A stretch of 64,000 nt of DNA from Puniceicoccaceae bacterium (GCA_028285755.1 JANQOQ010000004.1:62001-126000), one strand, 5' to 3'; positions 9,422 to 18,000 are shown, counted from the first letter of the stretch. Notes: generated from the sequence alone by a model not told the origin. A program made the numbers and translations.

Positions 9422-9976
9422 ATGCATCCCGTACCGGACAATTTTAAGCTCATACACGATATCGATTCCATCCAGAAACATATTGGACATTTGGTGGAGG
9501 ACATTACACCCTGGGCCCGCGAGGTGCTCGATACTACGGGCAAACCGGTGCTGGCACTTTGCGTATTGCGCGGAGGTGTGCTCTTCTTTTCAGATTTGCT
9601 GAAGGCGATGCCCATTTCCATTGAGCCCTGCTTCTGTCGCTGCCGTAGCTATTCCTCCGAGGAAAATGCCACACAACTCGACACGATCTCCACGCATTAT
9701 CTGGAGACTGACTTCAAAGACCGCGATGTGCTCATCATTGACGATATCTGCGACTCAGGTAAATCCCTGCGCCACCTCACCGAGGATATCATGACCCACC
9801 AGGGCGCAAAGTCTGTAAAGACCGTTACCTTTATCTTTCGGGATCGGCCGGATTCTGTCTATAAACCCGACTGGCACGCACTCACTTATGGGGGAGATGA
9901 GTGGTTTGTTGGTTACGGTATGGAGGATAAAAACCTCTACATGAACCACCCCCACATCCACATCATTGAGAAATAG
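9422..9976 (+). CDS. hpt: Hypoxanthine-type phosphoribosyltransferase
   Basis: This 184-residue cytoplasmic enzyme transfers the phosphoribosyl group of PRPP to hypoxanthine or guanine. The PRPP-binding motif is VLIIDDICDSGKSL at about residues 103-116, and the pyrophosphate-binding segment LCVLRGGVLFF is at about 42-52. The length is typical for HPRT. It is followed after 15 bases by the exported nucleosidase gene, with which it probably forms an operon. Together they make a simple salvage route: nucleoside split outside, base imported, nucleotide formed inside. There is no clear Shine-Dalgarno sequence; the promoter signals sit almost on top of the start codon. A sister base specificity such as xanthine cannot be excluded. 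Confidence 0.88.
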   Translation: MHPVPDNFKLIHDIDSIQKHIGHLVEDITPWAREVLDTTGKPVLALCVLRGGVLFFSDLLKAMPISIEPCFCRCRSYSSEENATQLDTISTHYLETDFKDRDVLIIDDICDSGKSLRHLTEDIMTHQGAKSVKTVTFIFRDRPDSVYKPDWHALTYGGDEWFVGYGMEDKNLYMNHPHIHIIEK

Positions 9977-9991
9977 AATTTATAAAGAGCT

Positions 9992-10990
9992 ATGAAACAC
10001 ACCTACGTATTACTTACCTTATGGATCGCCAGTGCTGTTGCGCTGGTTGCAAGCCCCTGGGGGCCACGCACTTTTGATGTCGATAACGAATGGACGGCCA
10101 TTGTCGCTGCCTACGCGCCTGAGATTCGGGCCATCGACGAAGCGATGGAAAAACACCCGGATGCAGAGATTACCGAGGAGATTTTCATCAAGGGTGTACG
10201 CTACCAGCTTGGCACTTACAAGGGTGAGCCGGTCGTTATCTTTACAACCGGCGTGAGCGTGCCAAACGCAGCCATGACCATGCAGATGGCTCTCGACTAC
10301 TTCCCGATCGAACGCGTAATCATGATGGGTATTGCCGGTAGCATTAACCCGGTTTTTAAGCCCGGTGATATTGCTGTGCCAGAACGTTGGTATTTTCACG
10401 ACGAGTCTGTCTACATCAACCCGGACCCCGATAACCCCGGTGAGTGGATTAAACCGGATTACTTTGTAGCGACCCGTGAACGATTCAAGGCACGCGAGAA
10501 AGTGGATCCTCACGCGCCGCGCTATGAAAACTTCGGCTTCATTTTCCCCGATGAAATGGCGATCGTAAAAGAAGGTTGGGACACCCCCCAACAAATGCCC
10601 TATTTCACAGCTACTCCTAAGCTTATCGAGCTTACTAAAAAGGCTCTGGATAGCATCGATCCCATCAAGATGCCTTCGGGTAATCCGATCACCATCGAAG
10701 TAGGCGGCAACGGAGTTACCGGTTCCGTATTTCTCGACAACGCAGAATATCGCAACTGGCTTCAACGAGTTTACAAAGCTCAAGTGACTGAGATGGAATC
10801 GGCCGCTGTTGGGCAGGTATGCTTCGTGAATGAGGTGGACTGGGTGATCATTCGCTCTGTGAGCGACCTCGCGGGCGGTCAGCACGGGAAGAACTCGGAA
10901 AACGTATTCGATGCGATCGCATCCGGGACAGGCACTAAGCTGATGCTCGGCTTGCTGGATCAGGTGGTCGAATATTACTACGGCGAATAA
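9992..10990 (+). CDS. Exported nucleosidase/phosphorylase of the PNP/MTAN superfamily
   Basis: This 332-residue protein has a Sec signal (MKHTYVLLTLWIASAVALVA) and a PNP_UDP_1 domain. Diagnostic segments are VIMMGIAGSINPVFKPGDI (about residues 109-127), EMESAAVGQVC with the ribose-contacting MES, and RSVSDLAGG with the base-binding aspartate. Cytoplasmic members such as 5'-methylthioadenosine/S-adenosylhomocysteine nucleosidase are about 230 residues, so this one has about 80 extra residues, including the signal and an insert rich in Pro and Asp after position 140. It probably hydrolyses or phosphorolyses nucleosides in the periplasm. The start is backed by AAAGAGC a few bases upstream. Its stop overlaps the convergent SIS gene by 13 bases. 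Exact substrate unknown. Confidence 0.87.
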   Translation: MKHTYVLLTLWIASAVALVASPWGPRTFDVDNEWTAIVAAYAPEIRAIDEAMEKHPDAEITEEIFIKGVRYQLGTYKGEPVVIFTTGVSVPNAAMTMQMALDYFPIERVIMMGIAGSINPVFKPGDIAVPERWYFHDESVYINPDPDNPGEWIKPDYFVATRERFKAREKVDPHAPRYENFGFIFPDEMAIVKEGWDTPQQMPYFTATPKLIELTKKALDSIDPIKMPSGNPITIEVGGNGVTGSVFLDNAEYRNWLQRVYKAQVTEMESAAVGQVCFVNEVDWVIIRSVSDLAGGQHGKNSENVFDAIASGTGTKLMLGLLDQVVEYYYGE

Positions 10991-12024
10991 GGGCTTGAGA
11001 GGTGGTAGGCCTCTCCATCCTGGCCCTTACCAGGCCACTGGATTTGGGAGTGCGCTACCATCGGCATCGCCCGGCGCAATACCTCATTTAGAAACAGCTC
11101 AAAATACAGAATCGAAAATGGGGCAGGAAGTGGTGACTCAATCACGGTGTACGCACTACCGAGGCGCGCAAACAAGGGACACACTTCGTTAATCAATGAA
11201 CGCTCAGTATCCGTATTCCCACTGAATATCCATTGGTGTACCGGTGATGCTATATTCTGCTGGAAAGGCCCGTGTGCAAACTGTAGGAGCTCCCGACAAA
11301 CCGGTTGTGAAGCAAATACACCCTCAACACGCTTGTAAGCTAGATTTTGCACATAATTAGAGACCTCTCCGGTGAAATTGTATTCGACTCCCTGGATGAA
11401 TTGTTTCGCATAGATTTGCCAGTTATCCTCATTAATCACTGCCAAACTATTTTCAATGGATTCAATATGCTTTGAATCGAATTTCTGTGCTGAAGGGTTA
11501 TCCTGATTGATCCATTGATAGGCTCCGAGATAACCACAAAGTGGTCCTACGAAACGCAGCAAGATTGTATATTCATCACGTTCAGGTAGCAGAATTACTG
11601 AGTTTTTGGCCTCTAACTCCCTGTATATTTCCAGGGCATCCTGCTTGTCTGCAGCTTCCAGGGATAATATGTCGGCTGCGGTAAAGAGGATCGTTTCTTT
11701 GAAAAGATGGCGTTGCTGGAGAGCAATGCGGGCATTGGATGACATGCCCTGAGTAAATAGTATCAGGGAAGTATCCGCATAAGCTTCTTTTTCGAGTGGA
11801 GCATAAAAGGCAGTGGTTGGCAGGAATTGAGCACTCCCGGGCTTCCGGCTATTTGCCAGCTCTACGAGGTAGCGAGCGTGGGCTTCGGAGCTGCCTAAAC
11901 CTGTAATTACCAGCGGCGTATCAGGGATGGAAGGGTTCGCTACCGGATTCTCTATAAGTTCCAGCAGGCGAGCTCTGGCCAACGCAATGCGTTCTTCAAC
12001 AATATCAAATCCCGAATCCTGCAT
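10978..12024 (-). CDS. SIS-domain protein (sugar isomerase fold), role unknown
   Basis: The protein is 348 residues. The first part looks like a SIS domain: GLGSSEAHARYLVELAN (about residues 44-60) followed by LILFTQGMSSNAR (about 92-104), the two phosphosugar-binding segments seen in GlmS-type isomerases. There is no glutamine amidotransferase domain, so it is not full GlmS. The second half is weakly conserved, and I could not place its catalytic residues. It is the last gene of a tight three-gene operon with RidA and a tandem GTP cyclohydrolase II-like protein (17-base gap). A phosphosugar released by opening a ribosylated ring would be a logical substrate, but that is speculation. Confidence 0.7.
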   Translation of the reverse strand: MQDSGFDIVEERIALARARLLELIENPVANPSIPDTPLVITGLGSSEAHARYLVELANSRKPGSAQFLPTTAFYAPLEKEAYADTSLILFTQGMSSNARIALQQRHLFKETILFTAADILSLEAADKQDALEIYRELEAKNSVILLPERDEYTILLRFVGPLCGYLGAYQWINQDNPSAQKFDSKHIESIENSLAVINEDNWQIYAKQFIQGVEYNFTGEVSNYVQNLAYKRVEGVFASQPVCRELLQFAHGPFQQNIASPVHQWIFSGNTDTERSLINEVCPLFARLGSAYTVIESPLPAPFSILYFELFLNEVLRRAMPMVAHSQIQWPGKGQDGEAYHLSSPYSP

Positions 12025-12041
12025 ATTACCTGCAACGGTAT

Positions 12042-13640
12042 TTATTGCGACATGGATTGCTCAAGGAAAATCCAGTTCACCACATCTAACTGGTGGTGAT
12101 CAATGGCCTGAGCATATTCCTTTTTGGTGACGAGGCTGTTCGGCGAGTTCATAACCATTTGGATCTTATTGCTCGGCAGGTGTGCACGCAGTACCGAAAA
12201 CAGACTTTCATAGTCCCGGTTATCAAACTCAATTCCCAGTTTGTTATAAGACTCACGGCTGCTGTAACTGTGTTTTTGCTGAAGCATCATCTGGTCGATT
12301 GCCATTGCTCCGAATCCCGCTCCGCGACCATCCTGATATACGAGCATGATCGCACCACAGCCATATTGCACGATGTTTTGAAGCGCTGCACGATACTTGG
12401 CTTTGTTATCGTCTGATTTAACCGGGAAACGATTTAAAATGGATTCACTCTGCACGCGAACGACCGGCACGTCGAAAAACTCAGGCTTACCGTAAACCAA
12501 AACCACCACGTCGTGACCGCTCACAATATCATAATATACATGCACCCGAAACCAGTATGGCAGATATTGGAGTTTACCCAAGGGATTCTCCGGTTGGCCT
12601 TTCAATAGCTCAGCCAATGCACCCTGATTCACCTTGAGCATCATGCGATGCTTGCGCAATGAAGTTAATTGCTCGATCACATTACCCTCGCCGATCTCAT
12701 CCTCGTTGATCTCATTATTCGGGAAGTATTGATTCGAGTCCTGCACACTCATCACCACTTGCCCATCCACAGGTCGGATCGGCAGGAAATAACTGGCCAT
12801 GTATATATATCGCTGGGCACTTTCCAGCACACGTGGCTTAAAGGGGATGACCGGTTCTGGTGTCTGAACACTCTGCAGACCACTGATCTGCGGGCGATCC
12901 AGGAAGTGGCCCGACTCCGCCTTCGACTGCAGATAGGCCAGATTGAAGGGACCTGGATCAAATTCGAGCTTCTCGGTGCGAATCACCTCCAGGCCGTTGT
13001 TTCTCATAGCATCCACCTTATCCGGATTGTTCGTCAGGAGAATCCAACCCGCGTTGATATCAAGAATCTTGACGATTTCCATCACATTCCGGTATTGGCG
13101 ATAGTCCTTCTTGAGACCAAGCATCTTGTAAGCCTGAAAAGTAGAAATGGTATCCTGGCTGGCTTGCACGAGCATTCGGTCACGCGCTTTCGCAGCGTAC
13201 CCGACCCCTCGGCCTTCCTGCAAAAGATAAAAGAGTACGCCCTGCCCTTCTTCTGATATCTTCTTCATAGCGCCTTCGAGCTGCTGCACACAATCACAGT
13301 CACAACCCCTGAGCGTCTCACTGGTTACACAACTGGAGTGCATGCGGGTATGGAGCTCCCGCGCCCGTTTGTAATCACCAAAAGTCATCGCAAGGATGTA
13401 ACCCTTGTGTATGATATCCTGAAAAATGAATGCCTTGAAGCTTCCAAAGCGTGTCGGCACCTCGGTTTCAGCTAGAAAGACGGTCGTGCCAAAAGTCGCG
13501 CGGGAATCAACATCATTGGCATCATGCCTCATCGCCTCTTCGCTGTATTCCTGCAGCTTATCGTAAACTACATTGAGCACTTCGGGCTCTTCATGGCCCT
13601 GTGCTTGGTCTTTGTTTTGAATGTCCGTTTTAATTTCCAT
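12042..13640 (-). CDS. Tandem GTP cyclohydrolase II-like protein
   Basis: This 532-residue protein holds two RibA-like units. The first (about 60-235) keeps most features of GTP cyclohydrolase II: RMHSSC with Cys104, a CDCDC cluster (113-117) for zinc, EGRGVG at 142-147 and LLTNNPDKV. By alignment to E. coli RibA, however, the catalytic tyrosine (KIRAYALQD) is replaced by Arg155 in KARDRMLVQ. The second unit (about 390-525) keeps YQDGRGAGFG but has lost all zinc cysteines, so it is probably structural. True RibA has about 200 residues. It lacks the DHBP synthase of RibBA. It overlaps RidA by 11 bases. A ring-opening role on a nucleotide or nucleobase is likely; the fungal uracil-catabolism protein Urc1 is a known relative, so riboflavin synthesis should not be assumed. 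Confidence 0.8.
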   Translation of the reverse strand: MEIKTDIQNKDQAQGHEEPEVLNVVYDKLQEYSEEAMRHDANDVDSRATFGTTVFLAETEVPTRFGSFKAFIFQDIIHKGYILAMTFGDYKRARELHTRMHSSCVTSETLRGCDCDCVQQLEGAMKKISEEGQGVLFYLLQEGRGVGYAAKARDRMLVQASQDTISTFQAYKMLGLKKDYRQYRNVMEIVKILDINAGWILLTNNPDKVDAMRNNGLEVIRTEKLEFDPGPFNLAYLQSKAESGHFLDRPQISGLQSVQTPEPVIPFKPRVLESAQRYIYMASYFLPIRPVDGQVVMSVQDSNQYFPNNEINEDEIGEGNVIEQLTSLRKHRMMLKVNQGALAELLKGQPENPLGKLQYLPYWFRVHVYYDIVSGHDVVVLVYGKPEFFDVPVVRVQSESILNRFPVKSDDNKAKYRAALQNIVQYGCGAIMLVYQDGRGAGFGAMAIDQMMLQQKHSYSSRESYNKLGIEFDNRDYESLFSVLRAHLPSNKIQMVMNSPNSLVTKKEYAQAIDHHQLDVVNWIFLEQSMSQ

Positions 13641-14097
13641 CGAGTTCTACCGTTACCTGAATTTCTACGGTCGCATTGACCGGGAGGCCGGCCACGGCAA
13701 TCGCCGCACGAGCATGTTTCCCCTTTTCGCCGAATACCTTGGCAAAGATCGCACTTGCCCCATTGATCACCTTCGGCGGTGAATCAAAGCCGGATACCGC
13801 ATTCACATAGCCTCCCATATAAACGATCTGCTTGACGCGCTCGAGGCTTCCAGCAGCAAGTTTAATCACCGAAAGCACATTCAGCGCGCAAATCTCAGCA
13901 GCTTTGTAACCACTTTCAATGGTCTGCTCCGCTCCGACCTGTCCCTGGTGAGTCATCTTGCCATTGAAAGTTGAGATGACGCCTGCCAGGTAGAGCATAT
14001 TGCCGACCTGTTTATACGGCAGATAATCACCTCCGGGAGCGGGTGGCTCTGGGAGTTCCAGCCCAAGCTCTTTAAGTTTGCTTTCGTAAATATCCAT
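13630..14097 (-). CDS. ridA: RidA/YjgF-family enamine/imine deaminase-like protein
   Basis: The protein is 155 residues, slightly longer than the classical 125-130-residue RidA because of an N-terminal helix, as in the YjgF-like subfamily often annotated TdcF/YjgH-like. Typical segments are GNMLYLAGVIS (about 32-42), EQTIESGYKAAEICALNVLS and VNATVEIQVTVE at the end. RidA proteins hydrolyse reactive enamine/imine intermediates; RutC of the pyrimidine pathway is a pathway-specific relative. It is the first gene of the RidA, cyclohydrolase-like and SIS operon, and overlaps the second by 11 bases. That suggests it clears an unstable aminoacrylate-like product made by its partner (inference). A sigma-54-like site lies just upstream. 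Confidence 0.88.
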   Translation of the reverse strand: MDIYESKLKELGLELPEPPAPGGDYLPYKQVGNMLYLAGVISTFNGKMTHQGQVGAEQTIESGYKAAEICALNVLSVIKLAAGSLERVKQIVYMGGYVNAVSGFDSPPKVINGASAIFAKVFGEKGKHARAAIAVAGLPVNATVEIQVTVELDGN

Positions 14098-14114
14098 AAG
14101 GGTTGGTCGTTTGA

Positions 14115-14130
14115 AGCATAATTGTCGCCA
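14115..14130 (-). promoter_or_regulatory. Candidate sigma-54 promoter of the RidA/cyclohydrolase operon
   Basis: The minus strand reads TGGCGACAATTATGCT. TGGC and TGC are intact and GG-to-GC spacing is exactly 12; the two bases after TGGC deviate from consensus. The predicted start near 14104 leaves only about seven bases before the ATG at 14097, in line with the short leaders of the other sigma-54-like sites here. Confidence 0.4.
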
Positions 14131-14171
14131 ATTTCTATTGAGATATCAAATGCGTTTTCTATTTAATACTG

Positions 14172-15476
14172 ATGATGGCTGAGCGCAAACTACTATACCG
14201 ATCTCTGAAATCGTGGAGAGATGTAGCTGTAAACGATAAAAACCGGTGGGAGAAGGACATCCGCGCATTGCAGAGCATCATTCTAAAGGATAAACTTTAC
14301 GCCAAAGCGATTGTTTCGCTGACAGAGCCAAAATCAATCGAGAACTCCACGGATTCATCACTCTTAGGAGTCCCCTATTTATTAAAGGATTTATTTGACG
14401 TAGCAGGAATACCCACAACTGCCTCTTCAACCTTTCTAAGGGATGAGCGCGGCATTCCCTCGGACGACTCTGCGGTCTATCAATGGTTATCAAAGGCAGC
14501 TGCTGCATATATCGGTAAAACCCACCTCAATGAGTTTGCTTATGGTCTGGACGGCGTGAATCCCCACTTCGGAACGGTGCCCAACCCTAACGTTCCTGAT
14601 CGCCTTGCAGGAGGTTCCAGCAGTGGCTCGGCCTATGCGGTAGCCAAAGGCTGGGTGCCTTTTGCAGTAGGGACCGATACGGGTGGCTCGATTCGCGTGC
14701 CGTCGGCATTTTGCGGCCTCTTTGGCTTTCGCCTGACAACTAATCATCCGCTGAGCACTGAAGGTTGTTTCCCTCTGGCACCGAGTTATGATACCGCAGG
14801 CTGGTTTACACGCACTGCTGGGGATATGCTCGTGCTAATATCTAATTTGGGTGACCCCAAAATTGAAAAAAGCCCCAAGGGCCTACACATAATCGAAGCT
14901 TACTTCGGCTTAAACCCAGAGATATATAACAGTGCTATTAGTTTTAGTTCGAAACTTGCCGACAAAGCAGACAAAAATCGAATCGGTGAATGGCAAAGTG
15001 TTACTCAGGGAGCTGTATCTGCGTTCAACGTTTTACAAAGCAGTGAAGCCTACGAGGTACATAAGGACTGGCTTCAAAAAAATAAAGCACACTACGATCC
15101 CGCTACGTGGGCTCGTATCATGAGAGCAGAAAGCTGGACTACTGAAGACCAAGAGCACGCTTATGCCAAACACCAAGAGCTCAATACCTTCTTTGACAAA
15201 TACTTCTCAGAACACGATTACCTAATCATCCCTGCAACACCTGCACCTGCCCCTTTGATTTCCGAAGGTATGCCGGATGGCTTTCGCAGCCGTTTACTCG
15301 CACTGACTGCACCTGCAAGTATAACGGGTTTACCGGTTCTATCCATTCCCATTCATTTAAGCTCAGGCTTTACTTCTGGTTTGCAAATACTGCTGCCAAG
15401 GGATATCGAGAAAGCAGTTTCTATTGCTAAATCCATCTTAACGCATAAAAGCGTTGCTGGAACTTCTTACATGTAA
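14172..15476 (+). CDS. Amidase signature family hydrolase
   Basis: A 434-residue amidase-signature enzyme that hydrolyses a C-N amide bond. The Ser-cisSer-Lys machinery is visible: the lysine in LLKDLFDVAG (about residues 72-81), the glycine/serine-rich GGSSSGSAYAVAKG at about 147-160, and the nucleophile serine in GTDTGGSIRVPS at about 167-178. No signal peptide, so it is cytoplasmic. The family includes GatA, allophanate hydrolase and many catabolic amidases; length and the absence of gatB/gatC argue against GatA. It overlaps the following exported DUF2141 gene by one base (TAATG). Substrate unknown; the nitrogen-scavenging neighbourhood makes a small amide plausible. A second ATG three bases downstream is an equally good start. 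Confidence 0.88.
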   Translation: MMAERKLLYRSLKSWRDVAVNDKNRWEKDIRALQSIILKDKLYAKAIVSLTEPKSIENSTDSSLLGVPYLLKDLFDVAGIPTTASSTFLRDERGIPSDDSAVYQWLSKAAAAYIGKTHLNEFAYGLDGVNPHFGTVPNPNVPDRLAGGSSSGSAYAVAKGWVPFAVGTDTGGSIRVPSAFCGLFGFRLTTNHPLSTEGCFPLAPSYDTAGWFTRTAGDMLVLISNLGDPKIEKSPKGLHIIEAYFGLNPEIYNSAISFSSKLADKADKNRIGEWQSVTQGAVSAFNVLQSSEAYEVHKDWLQKNKAHYDPATWARIMRAESWTTEDQEHAYAKHQELNTFFDKYFSEHDYLIIPATPAPAPLISEGMPDGFRSRLLALTAPASITGLPVLSIPIHLSSGFTSGLQILLPRDIEKAVSIAKSILTHKSVAGTSYM

Positions 15477-15916
15477 TGAAAAGTATTAAGCACATCATAA
15501 GGATATTTCTATTGATTGGCTTATATCAGATCTCGCAGTCCAACGCCTCTGCGTCATGGCTCGAAGTCATAGTAAAGGGTGCAGAGCCAGAGATCGGCCA
15601 AATTGAAGTCTCTCTATTTAACAGTGAAGGCAACTTCCTGAAAGAGCCCCTAATAAAGCGATTTATGCCCGTAAATGCAGAGGGCCAGGCTATCTTTAGG
15701 TTTGATTCTCTGGAGCCCGGACAATATGCCGTCAGCACCGTTTACGACAAAAACATGGATGGCATACTGAATACTGGTTTTATGCGCATACCGAAAGAAC
15801 CGTATGGATTTTCCAATAATGCCAAAGGCCTCTTTGGACCCCCCAGTTTTGAAAAAGCCGCATTTCAAATAGATGAACTGACTATAATCACTATAAATTT
15901 AACTAAAGCCAAATAG
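15476..15916 (+). CDS. Exported DUF2141-family protein
   Basis: This 146-residue protein has a Sec signal (hydrophobic IIRIFLLIGLYQIS, cut near SNASA) and a DUF2141 domain. The family pattern is seen as GQIEVSLFNSEGNFL, FDSLEPGQYAVSTVYDKNMDG (the conserved 'G-Y-A-V--HD-N-DG' core) and EPYGFSNNAKGLFGPPSFEKA. The fold is probably a beta sandwich, and members are envelope proteins of unknown function. The D-K-N-M-D-G stretch could bind calcium. The ATG overlaps the amidase stop codon (TAATG), so the two genes are translationally coupled, and the next gene follows after 3 bases. Confidence 0.85.
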   Translation: MKSIKHIIRIFLLIGLYQISQSNASASWLEVIVKGAEPEIGQIEVSLFNSEGNFLKEPLIKRFMPVNAEGQAIFRFDSLEPGQYAVSTVYDKNMDGILNTGFMRIPKEPYGFSNNAKGLFGPPSFEKAAFQIDELTIITINLTKAK

Positions 15917-15919
15917 CTT

Positions 15920-16591
15920 ATGTTCGACCAACCCAGTGTTTTTAATCGTACGGAATATGACAGTCATGGCTCTGCCATATCGGCAAACATGTATAACCTT
16001 TATATCGGCCTGGTGCTACTTTGGGGCTTCTTCGTGAATTACCTGATGGTTAAGTATATCCCGGTCGAAAGCCTGCTACAGATTAACTGGATTTTATTTA
16101 TCATCGGCTATATGGCCTGTGCATTCCTGGGAATTTTTATTTACAGCCGCTCGACTAATCCGAATGTCAGTTTTCTTGGCTATAACCTCGTGGTCCTCCC
16201 ATTTGGGCTCGTAGTCAATATAGCCGTGCATCAATACGATCCTGCGATCGTGCTGGAGGCCATCCAGGTCACGGGTCTTGTAACAGCCCTGATGATGCTA
16301 TTGGGAACGATTTACCCCAAATTTTTCTTTAAAATCGCCCCCGCCCTGACGATTGCCCTGATCTGCGTGATTATTGTGGAGCTCGTGCTTTGGTTCTTTT
16401 TTGGATCAAACCCAGAGATTATGGATTGGCTTGTGGTCGTCATCTTTTGCGGGTATATTGGTTACGATTGGGCACGTGCCAACCAAATACCCAAAACACT
16501 CGATAACGCAGTGGACAGCGCGGCTGCCCTTTATATGGATATCATTATCCTATTCCTGCGTATTCTGAGTATTTTGGGCCGGCGACGCTAA
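15920..16591 (+). CDS. Bax inhibitor-1/YccA-family membrane protein
   Basis: A 223-residue membrane protein with about seven hydrophobic segments, the size and layout of the Bax inhibitor-1 family (YccA/YbhL type). The family's C-terminal signature with two acidic residues is seen as YDWARANQIPKTLDNAVDSAAALYMDIIILFLRIL. Characterised bacterial members are pH-sensitive calcium leak channels or modulators of FtsH. It follows the DUF2141 gene by 3 bases and ends one base before the convergent DUF1566 gene. Function in this setting unknown. Confidence 0.85.
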   Translation: MFDQPSVFNRTEYDSHGSAISANMYNLYIGLVLLWGFFVNYLMVKYIPVESLLQINWILFIIGYMACAFLGIFIYSRSTNPNVSFLGYNLVVLPFGLVVNIAVHQYDPAIVLEAIQVTGLVTALMMLLGTIYPKFFFKIAPALTIALICVIIVELVLWFFFGSNPEIMDWLVVVIFCGYIGYDWARANQIPKTLDNAVDSAAALYMDIIILFLRILSILGRRR

Positions 16592-16592
16592 T

Positions 16593-17969
16593 TTAGATAT
16601 AGCGGACAAGTCTCACGTGGTTAAAAATCCTTACGGCGTCTCCCTGGGGTCCAAACCCGGTTGGGTAGTCATCCGGGTCCCCTACTTTCGGATCACTGCG
16701 TTGGCAGCCCGCGCCATGCACGTCCTGCCAGATTCCATTAAAGTAGCCCAATCCGCGTCCAAAGGGAATGTAACAGGCTCCCTGAGCACTACGGGTGCTA
16801 TTGTGAGTGGTGGATGACCAGAAGTATGGGTAGTCCACTTCTCCCCCCTCATTAATAATCGTGGAGGTCAGGAAGATTGGATCGATTGCAGCTGAGCCCG
16901 TTGCCCCCGGGGCTCTTGTGTAATCCACAATACTTTGCAACTCCTTCGCATTGGGCAGTCGCCAGTCACTGTATCCCGCAAGCTCAAAGCCTTCCGCATA
17001 ACTGAGCGCTGCTTCCCAATTCATACCCCCCGCACTGTCTGCCTGCATCCACATAAGCCCGGTTGCCTGATCGGTAATCGTGCCGTCCCCGTTATCCACA
17101 TAGGCATTCTGCCCATAGGCTTCATTGCCACGAACGTAGATCACAAAGTAAGTCTTATTGGTTGTCGGGTATCCTTTTATGCGACCATCCGCGAAATTTA
17201 CGCCAAACATCAGGTTACCCCCACCAAAGGTGCTGTCCCCCACATCCAGAGTTGAAGTTGCCCACTGCGAGTCGATGAGCCGCTCACCCGCACTTTCATC
17301 CCCGTAGGAGAAGTTGAAGTAGTTAGTATTCATGAAGGGAGCAACATCTTCAATTGTATCATTGCCCGTTCCAAAATCGATACCGTAGAACATGATCAGC
17401 GAATAGAGCTCTTTCACCGTTGGGAGCCGCCAGTCATCATACCCCGCCAGCGCGAAACTCTCCGCACCGTCCACCGCCTGCTGGTAAGTCATTTTAGCAC
17501 CTGGGTCCTGCTGCCACATCAGGCCTGTAACCAAGTCCGTAACGGTGCCATCTCCATTATCCGTATACTGCGGTTGATTGCCCAGGTAATGGGCATCCTG
17601 TCCATAAAAGGCCGTTCCATCCGCGGGTTCCGGGAGCTCTGCATTATCATCATAATAAGCCGTTTGACCTGTATCCACAATTGCGTAGCTAACCTCAGTT
17701 GTGCTTGGCACCTCATCCTGTAGGTTCGGATCATCGACAGGTTGATTCGTCGTTTGCCCGCTTGAAGATATTAAAACCGTGTCCGTATTATTTTGAGAGT
17801 TGGTTGCGATCAACTGACCATCAACAATCTGGATACTCAGCCAGGCATCCTGATCGAGCGAATACAGCCAGTTGGAATCTTCCAGATAGTACCAGCCCTG
17901 ATTTGCATTGCAGAACAATGAAGTTATGCAATATGCGAGCGCCGCGATTAGAGTGTTTGCCTTATTCAT
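16593..17969 (-). CDS. Exported DUF1566 (Lcl-type) protein with two repeats
   Basis: The start is the ATG at 17969 (MNKANTLIAALAYC), backed by AAGGAAA upstream; an earlier in-frame codon at 18080 would overlap the previous gene. The 458-residue product has a Sec signal and two copies of the DUF1566 domain, each with DNGDGT-TD--TGLMW followed by the AGY-DWRLP--KEL block. The C-terminal part has a WSSTTHNS segment, typical of the sulfatase-modifying/C-lectin-like fold used for surface recognition. An N-terminal stretch of about 90 residues has a tryptophan-rich motif (NQGWYYLEDSNWLYS). It is probably a surface or periplasmic protein. It follows the EF-hand gene by 31 bases in one operon. Confidence 0.85.
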   Translation of the reverse strand: MNKANTLIAALAYCITSLFCNANQGWYYLEDSNWLYSLDQDAWLSIQIVDGQLIATNSQNNTDTVLISSSGQTTNQPVDDPNLQDEVPSTTEVSYAIVDTGQTAYYDDNAELPEPADGTAFYGQDAHYLGNQPQYTDNGDGTVTDLVTGLMWQQDPGAKMTYQQAVDGAESFALAGYDDWRLPTVKELYSLIMFYGIDFGTGNDTIEDVAPFMNTNYFNFSYGDESAGERLIDSQWATSTLDVGDSTFGGGNLMFGVNFADGRIKGYPTTNKTYFVIYVRGNEAYGQNAYVDNGDGTITDQATGLMWMQADSAGGMNWEAALSYAEGFELAGYSDWRLPNAKELQSIVDYTRAPGATGSAAIDPIFLTSTIINEGGEVDYPYFWSSTTHNSTRSAQGACYIPFGRGLGYFNGIWQDVHGAGCQRSDPKVGDPDDYPTGFGPQGDAVRIFNHVRLVRYI

Positions 17970-18000
17970 GGGTAACTTTTCCTTTCCAAATTTTAAGTAT

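Noticed and set aside
10019-10885. 288-codon open frame on the minus strand
   Set aside because: It lies opposite the nucleosidase gene, which has a signal peptide and family motifs; the shadow frame has no recognisable features.
12042-13640. Ordinary riboflavin gene ribA/ribBA
   Set aside because: Tandem architecture, no DHBP synthase domain, altered catalytic tyrosine and no other riboflavin genes nearby.
10978-14097. Complete URC-type uracil catabolism pathway
   Set aside because: The cyclohydrolase-like protein resembles Urc1 in type, but no Urc4/DUF1688 or uracil PRTase gene was seen in the window. Only the family resemblance is reported.
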